A stretch of DNA of 64,000 nt from Bifidobacterium tissieri (GCF_002259645.1 NZ_MWWV01000009.1:124001-188000), one strand, 5' to 3'; shown: positions 42,996 through 53,233, counted from the first letter of the stretch. The notes: a model not told the origin generated them from the sequence alone. A program made the numbers and translations.

Positions 42996-45044
42996 CTACG
43001 GCTTCTTCTTCACTTCGCCGATGCGGTGCATCTGCATCGGACACTCCTCGCCGTTCCACACCGACACGGTGTCGATGATCGGATCGTTGGTCTCCAGACC
43101 GAACCATTCCACCGGCTTGCTGATCAGCCGCTTGACCCACTGATAGGTGCGCAGCAACGTGCGATCGGAATCCGGCAGCGCGGACTCCGGACTGATCACG
43201 CGATGCATCAGCACATACCGCACACTGCCGATGCCAAGCCGCTCGCTTCTGGTGGCCAGCTTGGGCCACTGCGGATTAATACGGTTGATCTCACCATTCG
43301 CCAGCATGTCCTCCATGATGGCCTGCATGAACTGCGGCAGATAGAACTGCGGCACCTTATACCCAAGATTGATGGTCACCCGGTGCAGATTCCGCCCGTA
43401 TGATGTGACCTTCCAATCCTGACCGTACGGCCGCCCGAGCTGCACCACCGTCACCACCCAGTAGGTGTGCGCACGGCGATGGATCATGCTCACCGCAATA
43501 TCCTTCTCCACGTCCCTCATGTTCGGGTCCGGCGTCAGATAGACCAGATGATCGGCCACCAGATCACGCCGCTTCTCCGCCATGCTCACGGCGAGAATAT
43601 GCGACAGATCGTCGGCGTGCACGTGCCCGCGTTCGGAATTCTCCAGCATGCTGCCACGCGAGCAGATGTGGAATAGCCCGTACACCAGCCCCCAAATGAC
43701 GACGGTGATGTAACCGCCCTCCAGGAACTTGCTGACGCTAGCGGACAGGAACAGCAGCTCGACCAGCACGAACACCGTACACATCACCACCGCGCTCGCC
43801 CGCTTGCCGCGCACATTCCGCAGAAACTCGAATAGAAGCACGCTGTCCATGATCATGGCGATCACCAGCGCAAGACCGTAGGCAGCCTCCATGGCCGCCG
43901 ACGACTGGAAGTACAGCACGACCAGCACCGTCAGCACGGCCAGCGTGGCGCATACGGACGGAATGTAGATCTGCCCCTTGGTCACGCCCGGATACCGCAT
44001 ATTCAGTCTCGGCAGCCATCCCAGACCGTCGGCGGCGGCCGTCAGCGTGAACGCACCGGAAATCAACGCCTGCGAGGCGATCACACCGGCCATGAGCGAC
44101 ATGACCACGCCGAACGGGCGAATCTGCTCGGGTATGATCTGGAAGAACGGCGCCACACCGTGGGCGTTGATAATATGCCCGTCAAGCATCCAGACGCCCT
44201 GCCCGAAGTACGAGCACATCAATGCGATGTTGACCAGCGGCCAACTTGCCCAGATGTTGCCGCGCCCCACATGTCCCATGTCGGAGTACAGCGCCTCCGC
44301 GCCGGTAAGCGCCAAGAACACGCTGCCCATGATCGCCACGCCGGACTTGTTCTCGTCGGAGAGCAGGAATCGCAGCCCGATCGTCGGATCGAGCGCCTGC
44401 AGCACGCTCCAGTCGCGCGTGATCTGCATGACGCCGATCACGGCGATGAACGTGAACCAGACCGTCATGATCGGCCCGAACAACGATCCCAGACGATTGG
44501 TGCCTGCATGCTGTATCAGAAACAGACCCAGAATGATCGCGATGGCGATCATCATCGACAGTTCCTGCGACCAGTAACCGCTGTCACCGATGAACGGAAT
44601 CGACGCCAGACCCTCCACCGCCGACGTGATGCTCACCGCGGGCGTGAACACGCTGTCGGCCAGAAACGCCGCGGCACCGATCATGGCGATCAGCCCGGCC
44701 GGCTTCCAATACTTGCGCACGGCGGCGAACAGTGCGAACACGCCGCCTTCGCCTTGGTTGTCGGCGCGCATGGCCGTACAGACGTATTTGATGGTGACCA
44801 CCAGCATCATGAACCAGAACACGAGTGACAGAGAGCCCAGCGTCTGGAATCGATTCATCTGCCCGCCCTGCGCGAGCATGAGCGCCTTGGGTGCGTAGAT
44901 CGGGCTGGTGCCCAGATCGCCGTACACGATGCCGACGGCGATGAGCATACCGGCCGGCGTGGCACGATTCAACGCCGATCCCCGGTCACGTTTTCGCTTG
45001 GTTCGGCCATTCTGCGGTCGTAATTTCTGAAGCAATGCGGACAT
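42996..45044 (-). CDS. kup: Kup-type potassium transporter
   Basis: The 682-residue protein has about 12 membrane helices and the family signature GIVYGDLGTSPIYAPKAL near residue 40. NQGEGGVFALFAAVRKYW and FLADSVFTPAVSITSAVEGL follow. A long cytoplasmic C-terminal domain (from HAD-like ADDLSHILAVSM onward) is present as usual. Kup takes up potassium with protons. The ATG at 45044 has GGAGGGGG about ten bases upstream; an in-frame start at 45089 looks unlikely. It is divergent from the MsrAB gene. Confidence 0.94.
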   Translation of the reverse strand: MSALLQKLRPQNGRTKRKRDRGSALNRATPAGMLIAVGIVYGDLGTSPIYAPKALMLAQGGQMNRFQTLGSLSLVFWFMMLVVTIKYVCTAMRADNQGEGGVFALFAAVRKYWKPAGLIAMIGAAAFLADSVFTPAVSITSAVEGLASIPFIGDSGYWSQELSMMIAIAIILGLFLIQHAGTNRLGSLFGPIMTVWFTFIAVIGVMQITRDWSVLQALDPTIGLRFLLSDENKSGVAIMGSVFLALTGAEALYSDMGHVGRGNIWASWPLVNIALMCSYFGQGVWMLDGHIINAHGVAPFFQIIPEQIRPFGVVMSLMAGVIASQALISGAFTLTAAADGLGWLPRLNMRYPGVTKGQIYIPSVCATLAVLTVLVVLYFQSSAAMEAAYGLALVIAMIMDSVLLFEFLRNVRGKRASAVVMCTVFVLVELLFLSASVSKFLEGGYITVVIWGLVYGLFHICSRGSMLENSERGHVHADDLSHILAVSMAEKRRDLVADHLVYLTPDPNMRDVEKDIAVSMIHRRAHTYWVVTVVQLGRPYGQDWKVTSYGRNLHRVTINLGYKVPQFYLPQFMQAIMEDMLANGEINRINPQWPKLATRSERLGIGSVRYVLMHRVISPESALPDSDRTLLRTYQWVKRLISKPVEWFGLETNDPIIDTVSVWNGEECPMQMHRIGEVKKKP

Positions 45045-45207
45045 GATTGACGATCCCCCTCCGCCGCATAAACAGTCACGAACAGTCATGCGTTATCGCG
45101 ACCGGACAAACCCACACACCGATCGCGCTGCACCACGTCACATTGTACTTGCCACCGCTGGAACCGAGTACGCGCCGTCATCGTATGTCCGCCATAGACT
45201 GGGCGGC

Positions 45208-46212
45208 ATGACAAACACGATCAGCGAACCGCAGCAGGAATCCCCGAACGCGACTCAGACCCCAGCCCAGCCCCCATCTCAGACCCAGACCGCCTACTTC
45301 GCGGGCGGCTGCTTCTGGGGACTGGAGCAGTACTTCCGCAATGTGGACGGCGTGACGACCACCACGGTCGGGTACGCACAGTCGAACACCGAGAACCCCA
45401 CCTACGAGCAGGTCTGCTCCGGCACGACCGACGCCGCCGAGACCGTGCGCGTCGAATTCGATCCGGACCGCGTGACGTTGCGTACGCTGAGTCTGCTGTT
45501 CCTTGAGGTCATCGACCCGTTCTCCGTGGATCGCCAGGGCAACGATTCCGGCCGGCAGTACCGCACCGGCATGTTCTTCACCGACGATGTGCAGAAAAGC
45601 GTGTTCATCGCCGCGATCGAGCAGCTGATCGATCGCGAGCCACGTCGACCGGCCGTGCTCATCGAGCCGCTGCACAACTTCTACCCCGCCGAGGAGCATC
45701 ATCAGGATTATCTGGAGAAGAATCCCGGTGGCTACTGCCACATCGACATCGCCAAGATCCACAATGTGCGCAATCGTCAGAAGTACGTCGATCGTATCTG
45801 GGATCTGACGCTCGAACAGTTCGCGGTCACACAGCACGCGGCCACCGAACGCCCGTTCGTCAATGAATACGATGAGACGTTCGATCCCGGTATCTACGTC
45901 GACATCGTCAGCGGACAGCCGCTGTTCCTGTCGACCGACAAGTTCAATTCCGGCTGCGGATGGCCGGCGTTCTCAAAGCCGATCAGCGCCGATCTGGTCA
46001 CCGAGCACGATGACGATCGCGTACCCGGACGTCCACGCATCGAGATTCGCACCGCGGACACGCAGATCCACCTCGGACACGTATTCGACGACGGCCCGGC
46101 GGAACTGGGCGGGCATCGCTACTGCATGAACTCCGCATCATTGCGGTTCGTGCCGTTGGCCCGTATGGCCGAAGAGGGCTACGGCGACTACATTCCGCTG
46201 CTGCAGAAGTAG
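45208..46212 (+). CDS. msrAB: Fused methionine sulfoxide reductase MsrA-MsrB
   Basis: Of 334 residues, the first half is MsrA with the catalytic Cys in YFAGGCFWGLEQYF. GYAQSNTENPTYEQVCSG and HHQDYLEKNPGGYCHID follow as in the family. The second half is MsrB with SGCGWPAFSKPI, HLGHVFDDGP and the catalytic Cys in RYCMNSASLRFVP. It repairs both epimers of methionine sulfoxide. The zinc-type CxxC pairs of many MsrB proteins are not seen. No ribosome site precedes the ATG, so the mRNA may be leaderless. Confidence 0.94.
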   Translation: MTNTISEPQQESPNATQTPAQPPSQTQTAYFAGGCFWGLEQYFRNVDGVTTTTVGYAQSNTENPTYEQVCSGTTDAAETVRVEFDPDRVTLRTLSLLFLEVIDPFSVDRQGNDSGRQYRTGMFFTDDVQKSVFIAAIEQLIDREPRRPAVLIEPLHNFYPAEEHHQDYLEKNPGGYCHIDIAKIHNVRNRQKYVDRIWDLTLEQFAVTQHAATERPFVNEYDETFDPGIYVDIVSGQPLFLSTDKFNSGCGWPAFSKPISADLVTEHDDDRVPGRPRIEIRTADTQIHLGHVFDDGPAELGGHRYCMNSASLRFVPLARMAEEGYGDYIPLLQK

Positions 46213-46265
46213 GTAGGCAGACGGGAGCCACGAAGGAAACGAACGCCTGTAACGATCCCGAACGC

Positions 46266-46301
46266 CATATACGACAAGAGGCGCATATACGACAGGAGGC
46301 G
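46266..46301. repeat. Tandem 18-bp repeat
   Basis: CATATACGACAAGAGGCG is followed at once by CATATACGACAGGAGGCG (one change), just before the shared terminator. Confidence 0.7.
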
Positions 46302-46339
46302 CGTTCCGCATGACCATGAGTCATGGGAGCGTGCCTCCT
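46294..46339. terminator. Bidirectional terminator of msrAB and FMN reductase
   Basis: AGGAGGCGCGTTCC and GGAGCGTGCCTCCT pair around an inner ATGAC/GTCAT stem between two convergent genes. Confidence 0.7.
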
Positions 46340-46443
46340 AACGATTCGCGGCGGGCCGGCCGTGCACTACCGACGCCACCGCCGTCAATGACGATAGCAG
46401 TGGGCGGCTACTCAGCCATCCGCCCGGCGATTCATTCAGCCAT

Positions 46444-46995
46444 TCACTCGGCGATGAACTTGAGGAAGGCATCCACCTGAGCCGCCAGGGCCTTGCGGTC
46501 GTCCTCGCTCAGTCCGAGCTTGCCGGTGCCCCAAGCCTCGGGGGCCAGGGTCACGCCCAGCTGGTCGCCCAGCAGGTCGACCTTGCCGAAGTTCAGCACC
46601 TCGGTGAGCTTGGCACGGGTGCCGGCGCCGGCGGACTGGCCGGCCACGGAGCTCAGGGCCACCTTCTTGCCCGGCAGCACGGAGGAGGACTCGGCCGGGA
46701 ACGGCTCCAGCGGACGGGACAGCCAGTCGAGCAGGTTCTTCAACACGCCCGGGTAGCTGTAGTTGTACTCCGGAGAGAAGATCCACACGCCATCGGCGAG
46801 CACCACGTCACGGCGCACAGCGGACACGGAGTCGGGAGCCGGGTATTCGATATCCTGGCTGAAGAACGGCACGTTGGTGTAGTCAAGGAACTCCACTTCG
46901 GCGCGGTCGCCGATCAGGACCTTGGCTTCGTCGGCGAGCTGCTTGTTGAAGCCGTCCTTGTGCAGGGAACCCACGATGAACAGAATCTTGGCCAT
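46444..46995 (-). CDS. NAD(P)H-dependent FMN reductase
   Basis: This 183-residue flavodoxin-fold protein begins ILFIVGSLHKDGFNKQLA, the FMN phosphate loop. The second FMN loop is FSPEYNYSYPGVLKNLLDWL near residue 75. AGQSAGAGTRAKLTEVLNF completes the pattern of the azoreductase/chromate reductase group. It reduces flavin or quinone-like substrates with NAD(P)H. GAGGAGG precedes the ATG. It is divergent from a GntR-type regulator, whose operator lies between them. Confidence 0.92.
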   Translation of the reverse strand: MAKILFIVGSLHKDGFNKQLADEAKVLIGDRAEVEFLDYTNVPFFSQDIEYPAPDSVSAVRRDVVLADGVWIFSPEYNYSYPGVLKNLLDWLSRPLEPFPAESSSVLPGKKVALSSVAGQSAGAGTRAKLTEVLNFGKVDLLGDQLGVTLAPEAWGTGKLGLSEDDRKALAAQVDAFLKFIAE

Positions 46996-47370
46996 GTTGC
47001 CTCCTCACTCTGGCAATGATCCGAAGGAATCGGCCATTGTCGTCGTTCGTTGTTGTTTCCATCGTTGCGCCACCGCCGTCAATCGGCCACGACGCAACCC
47101 ACATCTCAGCTCTATTGTCCCGCCGGAGTGACGACATCCTTAGCCAGCAGAGAATCACGCTCGGAAACCGTTGCAATATCGACAAAATGGAGATCGGCAG
47201 CGTACTAATCAAGTAGTACAGTTGGACGATATATGTCAGATCCACTGGACGGCTTATGCCGGACTCGCGGGTTTGAGCGGGCCTGCGAGACCCGGCGATA
47301 CGACGTTCGTGGATTGCACGGATGGCACGAATATGTACGGATCAGCGTTCGGAAAGGTTGTTACGTCATT
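46996..47370. promoter_or_regulatory. Divergent promoter region with GntR operator
   Basis: GTACTA-ATCAAG-TAGTAC (47202-47219) is a perfect dyad with a 6-bp spacer, the type bound by short YtrA-family GntR proteins. It lies 152 bp before the regulator ATG and 207 bp before the FMN reductase ATG. The rest shows AT-rich promoter-like DNA but no gene. Confidence 0.65.
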
Positions 47371-47811
47371 ATGAGCAGCGAAACCGAGATTCTGGAAGCG
47401 CCGATCGCCGTTGATGATGCCGTCATCGACGATATCGGCAATGACGATGATTTTCTGATCACGATCGATCTGAACAGCGCCACGCCCGCATTCGAACAGA
47501 TCCGTTCACAGCTCGACGGACTGATCCGCGTCGGCCTGCTCGAGGCCGGGGCCAGCATGCCGCCGATGCGCGGACTGGCCAAGCAGTTCGGCGTCTCGCT
47601 CGGCACCGTGCAGCACGCCTACGAGGAATTGGAGGCCAGCGGTCTGATCGTCACCTCACCCGGTCGTCCGGCTCGCGTGGCCGAGGGCAAGCGGATGCCG
47701 TGCGATGTGCTCGCCGCGATCGAGTGTCTAGCCGTGGCCGCGCATCAGAAAAACGTGGATCTGCACGACACCCAGAACGTGCTGGGCGCGATGTGGCAGA
47801 TGAAACGCTGA
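47371..47811 (+). CDS. GntR-family regulator, YtrA type
   Basis: The 146-residue protein has an acidic 35-residue front and then a GntR winged helix: FEQIRSQLDGLIRVGLLEAGASMPPMRGLAKQFGVSLGTVQHAYEELEASGLIVTS. There is only a short C-terminal helix, not a full effector domain, which is typical of the YtrA group. GGAAAGG lies 13 bases before the ATG. A perfect GTACTA dyad upstream suggests autoregulation. Confidence 0.9.
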   Translation: MSSETEILEAPIAVDDAVIDDIGNDDDFLITIDLNSATPAFEQIRSQLDGLIRVGLLEAGASMPPMRGLAKQFGVSLGTVQHAYEELEASGLIVTSPGRPARVAEGKRMPCDVLAAIECLAVAAHQKNVDLHDTQNVLGAMWQMKR

Positions 47812-48027
47812 ACGACTGCCACACAAGCCGGCCGTCAGACGTCGGGCCAGTCCATCAGACATCAGACCGAGCCCGTGCTAGGGCCATGCCCGCGGCTAGA
47901 CTGAACAGGTTAGACGTATAATGCCGCCCCGCGACGATCATCATGATCACCGATCATCATGATCACCACGACGAACGACGGCGGGGCCCGGCGCAGACGA
48001 CGCAACCCATGCGAAGGAGAACATCAC

Positions 48028-48630
48028 ATGCTGCTCAGCGATCACGATATTCTGGCCGCACAGGCGAGCGGGAACATCTCGCTCACCCCCTGGACCCCGG
48101 AGATGGTGCAGCCGGCGTCGGTGGATGTGCGACTGGACCGCTTCTTCCGCGTCTTCAACAGCCACAAGTACACGTATGTGGATCCGGCCGAGAATCAGGG
48201 CGATCTGACCGAGCAGTTCGAGGTGGCCCCCGGCGACCCGTGGATCCTGCATCCGGGCGAGTTCATCCTCGGTTCCACGTGGGAGTACGTGAAGCTGGAT
48301 TCGTCGATCGCCGCACGCCTTGAGGGCAAGAGCTCCCTGGGCCGTCTGGGCATTCTCACGCATTCGACCGCCGGCTTCATCGACCCCGGCTTCGAGGGAC
48401 ACATCACGCTGGAGCTGTCGAACGTGAGCACGCTGCCCGTGAAGCTGTGGCCGGGCATGAAGATCGGTCAGATGTGCTTCTTCTCGCTGAGCTCCCCCGC
48501 CGACAACCCGTACGGTTCCGGCAAGCTCGGCTCGCACTATCAGGGCCAGCGCGGTCCGACGCCGAGCCGCTCCTACGTGAACTTCTACTGCGCCGACGTG
48601 AACGACAACACCGGCATCGACGCCGAGTGA
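48028..48630 (+). CDS. dcd: dCTP deaminase
   Basis: This 200-residue enzyme makes dUTP (or directly dUMP in the bifunctional form) from dCTP. It starts [20 protein letters not shown] and holds the active-site [26 protein letters not shown] near residue 110. [16 protein letters not shown] and the nucleotide-binding tail [11 protein letters not shown] follow. AAGGAG lies about eight bases before the ATG. In actinobacteria the enzyme is often bifunctional, which cannot be decided by eye. Confidence 0.95.
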   Translation: MLLSDHDILAAQASGNISLTPWTPEMVQPASVDVRLDRFFRVFNSHKYTYVDPAENQGDLTEQFEVAPGDPWILHPGEFILGSTWEYVKLDSSIAARLEGKSSLGRLGILTHSTAGFIDPGFEGHITLELSNVSTLPVKLWPGMKIGQMCFFSLSSPADNPYGSGKLGSHYQGQRGPTPSRSYVNFYCADVNDNTGIDAE

Positions 48631-48677
48631 CCGAATAACCGTCAGACAGATCGTCAGGCAAACGGTCAGATACCGAA

Positions 48678-48712
48678 AGCGGGTGGGCGCGGCTAAGCCG
48701 AACCCACCCGCT
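48678..48712. terminator. Bidirectional terminator of dcd and LacI gene
   Basis: AGCGGGTGGG and CCCACCCGCT form a ten-bp stem between convergent genes. Confidence 0.8.
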
Positions 48713-48746
48713 GCCATTATCCAGCCGCTCTCTGCCGAATATTCGC

Positions 48747-49841
48747 CTACCGCTCCACGTCCGCGTACGGCGACTGACGCCACACCAACTCCGGCTGCAG
48801 CAGCTCATGCCAGTGCGGCTCGTCGGTGATCGGCTTCCCGGCAAGCATCTCACGTGTCATGCGCAGCAGTTCCTTCGCCACCACGTCGAGCGGCTGACGG
48901 ATCGACGGGAACGAGAACGCGTGCGCGAGCGCGGAATCGTCGAATCCGGTCACCCACACGGGTCGGGATAGCATATTCACGTTCGGACCGCCGTCGATCA
49001 CCGCATGTTTCACGATGTGGCTGATGCTGGAGAGCGCGCCCACGGCGAGATTGTCGGACGGGCAGACGATGGCGTCCAGATCCGGATGACGCTGGTACAG
49101 GTCCGCCGCCGCAGCTTCGCCTGCCCGCATGGCCTCGATCGTGCCGATCGCCCAGGTGTCGATCGGACGGCCGTCATACATGCCGTCGACGAGGAGCCCG
49201 GCCTCTTCCAATCCGTCGTACCAGCCCTGATAGCGATTGAGCGCCGTACCGGTTCCGGTGTTCCATCCGATGTAGCCGATATGACGACGTCCGGCGACGA
49301 CCAGTCGGCCGACCATCTCCTTGATCGCGCTGTAGCCGTCCACATCCACCCACGGAATGCGGTCGGCATCCTCCTTGCTGAGATTCCACGGACGGCCGAA
49401 CAGCACGAACGGCTGATCATGATCGATGAGCCAGCGTGGACGGCCGTCGTTCACCTCGAGTTCGTTGAGCACGATCGCGTCAACGTCGGACTGTTCCATC
49501 AGGCTCTGAATATGGCGCAGCTCGCTCGGCTCGTCGATGCGCGGATACAGCATGATCTGCTTGCCGTCGTTGTTCGCCTCGGCGGCAAGCAGGTGCAGGA
49601 ATTCGTCGAAGATGGGCGACGGCGCACGGTTCTCACCCGCGGCGATGCCCACCGCCACCACGTCGGATCGACCGGAGCGCAGACGTCTGGCCGATGCGTT
49701 GGGCTTGTATCCGAGTTCCTTGATGGCCTGCGCGATCTTCTCGCGCGTGGCCGGTGAAACAATGCCGGGCGAATTGATCGCGTTGGAGACCGTCTGGTGC
49801 GACACCCCCGCCTTGCGCGCCACATCACGAATACTGACCAT
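48747..49841 (-). CDS. LacI-family transcriptional regulator
   Basis: Of 364 residues the front is the LacI helix-turn-helix VSIRDVARKAGVSHQTVSNAI and the hinge GYKPNASARRLRSG. The sensor domain has LDAIVCPSDNLAVGALSSI and VWVTGFDDSALAHAFSFPSI, both typical. AAGGGG precedes the ATG. Its neighbours are dcd (convergent) and a Ca-type ATPase upstream on the same strand, so no sugar cluster identifies its targets. Confidence 0.92.
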   Translation of the reverse strand: MVSIRDVARKAGVSHQTVSNAINSPGIVSPATREKIAQAIKELGYKPNASARRLRSGRSDVVAVGIAAGENRAPSPIFDEFLHLLAAEANNDGKQIMLYPRIDEPSELRHIQSLMEQSDVDAIVLNELEVNDGRPRWLIDHDQPFVLFGRPWNLSKEDADRIPWVDVDGYSAIKEMVGRLVVAGRRHIGYIGWNTGTGTALNRYQGWYDGLEEAGLLVDGMYDGRPIDTWAIGTIEAMRAGEAAAADLYQRHPDLDAIVCPSDNLAVGALSSISHIVKHAVIDGGPNVNMLSRPVWVTGFDDSALAHAFSFPSIRQPLDVVAKELLRMTREMLAGKPITDEPHWHELLQPELVWRQSPYADVER

Positions 49842-49908
49842 TCCCGCACCCCTTTTGCACCCACCACTGCGGAGGGTGTTGTATCAACGTCACATTTGGC
49901 ATTCACGT

Positions 49909-49966
49909 GGCGAACGGCGGGTACGTCGCCATGACGTGCCCGCCGTTCGCCGATATGCCTATCGGC
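49909..49966 (-). terminator. Strong hairpins after Ca-type ATPase
   Basis: GGCGAACGGCGGG and CCCGCCGTTCGCC (49909-49951) form a 13-bp stem, and GCCGAT-ATGCCT-ATCGGC follows (49949-49966). They lie between the ATPase stop and the LacI start and probably end the ATPase transcript. Confidence 0.65.
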
Positions 49967-50047
49967 ATGTCTGTCTAAGCCATTATTTCACACGATGTGA
50001 ACGTTCAACTTTCGTTGCCGAAAGATGCCATGGACTACACGGAATGC

Positions 50048-53000
50048 TTACGATCGGGCAGCCCCGACCGTTCGTAGCGCGAACTTGTAGATCTCGCTGC
50101 CAACAAGCACGAGGGCGGCCAGTCCCACACACTCAAGCCACTGATGCGGGTCCAGCGGCGTGGTGCCGAACGCCACGTTCAGGAACGGCACGTAGATCAC
50201 CAGCAGCTGCAACACGATCGACAGCGCGATCGCGCCCCACAGCCACTTGTTGGAGAACATGCCCAGGAACGCGGTCTGATCGGCGCTGCGGGCGGCGAGC
50301 GCGTTGAACAGCTGGGCGAATACGAGGATCGTGAAGCCCATGGTTCGTGCCATGACGATCTGCTCGTCATGCGTCACGTGCATCGCGGAATCGTCGGTGA
50401 GCAGTCCGCCGGGCAGGTAGAGGTCCATGCCGATGAGCGTGACCGCGGCCATGAGCAGGCCCACGACGATCACGTCACTCCACATGCGTGCGTCGATCAC
50501 GCGGTCGGTGAGCTTGCGTGGCTTGCGATTCATCACGTTTTCGGTGGACGGGTCCACGCCCATGGCCATGGCGGGCGCGGCGTCGGTGAGCAGGTTGATC
50601 CACAGCAGCTGCGTGGCGAGCAGCGGCACGGTCACGCTGTCGGCACCGGGTTCGCTGATGCCGAGGAATCCGGCGAGTAGCACGCCGCCGAACACGGTGA
50701 GCACTTCGCCCATGTTGGAGCTGAGCAGGTATCGCAGGAATTTGCGGATGTTATCGAAGATGGATCGGCCTTCGCGCACGGCGGCCACGATGGTGCCGAA
50801 GTTGTCGTCCGTCAGGATCATCTTGGCGGATTCCTTGGTCACTTCGGTGCCGGTGATGCCCATGGCCACGCCGATGTCGGCGGATTTGACTGCCGGGGCG
50901 TCGTTGACGCCGTCGCCGGTCATGGCCACGATCTCGCCCTGTTCCTGCAGCGCGTCGACAATGCGCATCTTATGCTCGGGAGCCACGCGCGCGTAGACGG
51001 ACACGGTACGCACGGCGTCGGCGAATTCGGCGTCGGTGAGGCGGTCGAGCTGGTCGCCGGTGAGGGCCTGCGGCTGCGGGGTGAGACTGGGTGCGTTGTT
51101 GGCGTTGTTGTTGGCGACGGTGTTGGCGGTGTTGTCGCTGCCGTCGTCGGCTGTGATGATGCCAAGATCAGTGGCGATTCGTGCCGCGGTGAGCGGGTGG
51201 TCGCCGGTGATCATGACCGTGCGCACACCGGCGCCATGCGCCTCGGCCACGGCGTCACGCACCTCCGTACGCGGCGGGTCGATGATGCCGACCATGCCAG
51301 TCCAGATCATGTCGTGTTCGATGGCATCGGGCTGATCGGCGATGTCCTTGGCGAGCGTGCCGTCGGCGTTGCGTTCCAGTCCGTCGATGACGTCGATGCT
51401 TGAAGCGTTCAGCGGGCGGTACGCCTGGCCGAGCGTGCGGTAGGCGTTGCGGGAGAGGCGTTCCACGTCGGCAAGGATGCGAGCGCGGTTGGCGTCGGTG
51501 AGCGCGCGGATCGTGCCGTTCTCCTCGATGCGTGTGCAGTATTCGAGCAGTACGTCGGGTGCGCCCTTGGCGTAGGCGGTGAGCATACCGGAATCAGACG
51601 TACTGGAGTCGAATGTACTGGAGTCGGACGTACTGGAGTCGGGCGCCTCGGCTGTGTCGATCGTCTTCTGCGCGATCACGGTCATGCGTTTGCGATCAGA
51701 GGTGAACGGGATCTCGGCCACTCGCGCATACTGATCGGTGCCGGACTGACCGAGGCCGGAACGGTCTGTCCCTGCACCGCTGATTTTCCGCGCACCGACG
51801 ATCAACGACACCTCGGTCGGGTCGCCGACGATCGTGCCGTCGTCGTTGAGCTTGCCGTCGTTGGCGATCGCACCGACGAGCAGCGTATGCCGTGCCTCAC
51901 GCAGACGGGGATCATCATCGGAGAGCGTGTCACCGTCGATTGTGGTGGCGGTGCCGGTGATGCCGTAGCCGGTGCCGGTGAGCGCGATCTCGCCGGACGG
52001 GGTGATCACGCGCTGCACGGTCATTTCGTTGCGGGTGAGCGTGCCGGTTTTGTCGGAGCAGATCACGGACGCCGAGCCGAGCGTCTCCACGGACGACAGT
52101 TTCTTGACGATGGCATGATGCTTGGCCATGCGCTGCACACCAAGCGCGAGCACCACGGTGAGGATGGCGGCGAGGCCTTCCGGCACGGCGGCCACGGCGA
52201 GCGAGACGGCGAGCAGCAGCGAGTCGATTACGTCCTGCGTGGAGTTGAATCCGTACACCACGGCGAGCAGTACGAGCACGAGCGCGGCGATCACGCAGAC
52301 GGCGAGGCCGAGCACCTTGGAGACGAACGCGATCTCCTTCTGCAGCGGTGTGGGGTCTTCCTTCTGGTCGGACAGCATGCGCGCGATCTTGCCTACTTGG
52401 GTGCGCATGCCGGTGGCGGTGACGATCAGACGGCCGGTGCCCTGCGTGACGGAGGTGCCGTTGAACGCCATGTTGGTGCGGTCGCCGAGCGCCTTGGCTT
52501 CGGCGAGCATGGCGGGATTCTTGGTGACGGGCACGGATTCGCCGGTAAGCGACGCCTCGGCGATATGCAGCGCGGCAGTGGCTGCGAGCCGGCCGTCGGC
52601 CGCCACGGTGTCGCCTTCGGCGAGCAGCACGATGTCACCGGGGACGACTTCGGAGGTGGGGATGGAGACGGGCTGACCGTCACGCAACACGGTGGCATGG
52701 GCGGCGGCCATGCGACTGAGCGCGGCGACAGCCTGTTCGGCCTTGGCCTCCTGCGCGTAGCCGAGCACGGCGTTGAGCACCAGGATCAGTACGATGACGA
52801 TGCAGTCGAACGGCAGGGCCTCCGCCTCGGCGGGATTGTTGGCGCGTTCGATGAACCATGCGACCAGTGAGATCGCCGTTGCGGCGAGCAGCAGGTAGAC
52901 GAGCGGGTCCTTGAACTGGGCGAGGAACTTCTTCCATTTCGGGGTCGGCGGCGCTCCGGCGAGTTTGTTCGGGCCGAATTCGGCAAGACGTCGGGCGGCT

Positions 53001-53233
53001 TCCTCGGCGGAGAGTCCCCGTTCGATATCGGTATTGAGTCCGGCGGCCACCGTCGCGGAATCAAGTTGCGACGGATCGTCGGGAATGGGCTTGGCTTCGG
53101 CCGCGGAGACCGTCGTTGGTTGAGTTGACTGGGCTGCCGTCGATTGGCCCGTCTGGACGGGCACGGCGTTCTGTTCCGGACGATCCGGGTGATCCGGGTG
53201 ATTTCTGGCGGGATCCTTCATCATGCACCTCAT
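50048..53233 (-). CDS. P2-type (calcium-type) cation-transporting P-type ATPase
   Basis: This 1061-residue pump has a Gln/Pro/Thr-rich front and the cation ATPase N domain GLSAEEAARRLAEFGPNKL. PEGLAAILTVVLALG (membrane helix 4 ion site) precedes ICSDKTGTLTRNEMT with the phosphorylated Asp. TGDGVNDAPAVKSADIGVAMGI and helices 5-10 follow. The layout fits the SERCA/PMR1-like calcium or manganese exporters of bacteria. A Ser/Thr/Asp-rich repeat (DSSTSDSSTFDSSTSDSG) lies inside the N domain. The first ATG is given; an ATG four codons on (53221) sits six bases after GAGGTG and is a good alternative. Confidence 0.94.
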   Translation of the reverse strand: MRCMMKDPARNHPDHPDRPEQNAVPVQTGQSTAAQSTQPTTVSAAEAKPIPDDPSQLDSATVAAGLNTDIERGLSAEEAARRLAEFGPNKLAGAPPTPKWKKFLAQFKDPLVYLLLAATAISLVAWFIERANNPAEAEALPFDCIVIVLILVLNAVLGYAQEAKAEQAVAALSRMAAAHATVLRDGQPVSIPTSEVVPGDIVLLAEGDTVAADGRLAATAALHIAEASLTGESVPVTKNPAMLAEAKALGDRTNMAFNGTSVTQGTGRLIVTATGMRTQVGKIARMLSDQKEDPTPLQKEIAFVSKVLGLAVCVIAALVLVLLAVVYGFNSTQDVIDSLLLAVSLAVAAVPEGLAAILTVVLALGVQRMAKHHAIVKKLSSVETLGSASVICSDKTGTLTRNEMTVQRVITPSGEIALTGTGYGITGTATTIDGDTLSDDDPRLREARHTLLVGAIANDGKLNDDGTIVGDPTEVSLIVGARKISGAGTDRSGLGQSGTDQYARVAEIPFTSDRKRMTVIAQKTIDTAEAPDSSTSDSSTFDSSTSDSGMLTAYAKGAPDVLLEYCTRIEENGTIRALTDANRARILADVERLSRNAYRTLGQAYRPLNASSIDVIDGLERNADGTLAKDIADQPDAIEHDMIWTGMVGIIDPPRTEVRDAVAEAHGAGVRTVMITGDHPLTAARIATDLGIITADDGSDNTANTVANNNANNAPSLTPQPQALTGDQLDRLTDAEFADAVRTVSVYARVAPEHKMRIVDALQEQGEIVAMTGDGVNDAPAVKSADIGVAMGITGTEVTKESAKMILTDDNFGTIVAAVREGRSIFDNIRKFLRYLLSSNMGEVLTVFGGVLLAGFLGISEPGADSVTVPLLATQLLWINLLTDAAPAMAMGVDPSTENVMNRKPRKLTDRVIDARMWSDVIVVGLLMAAVTLIGMDLYLPGGLLTDDSAMHVTHDEQIVMARTMGFTILVFAQLFNALAARSADQTAFLGMFSNKWLWGAIALSIVLQLLVIYVPFLNVAFGTTPLDPHQWLECVGLAALVLVGSEIYKFALRTVGAARS

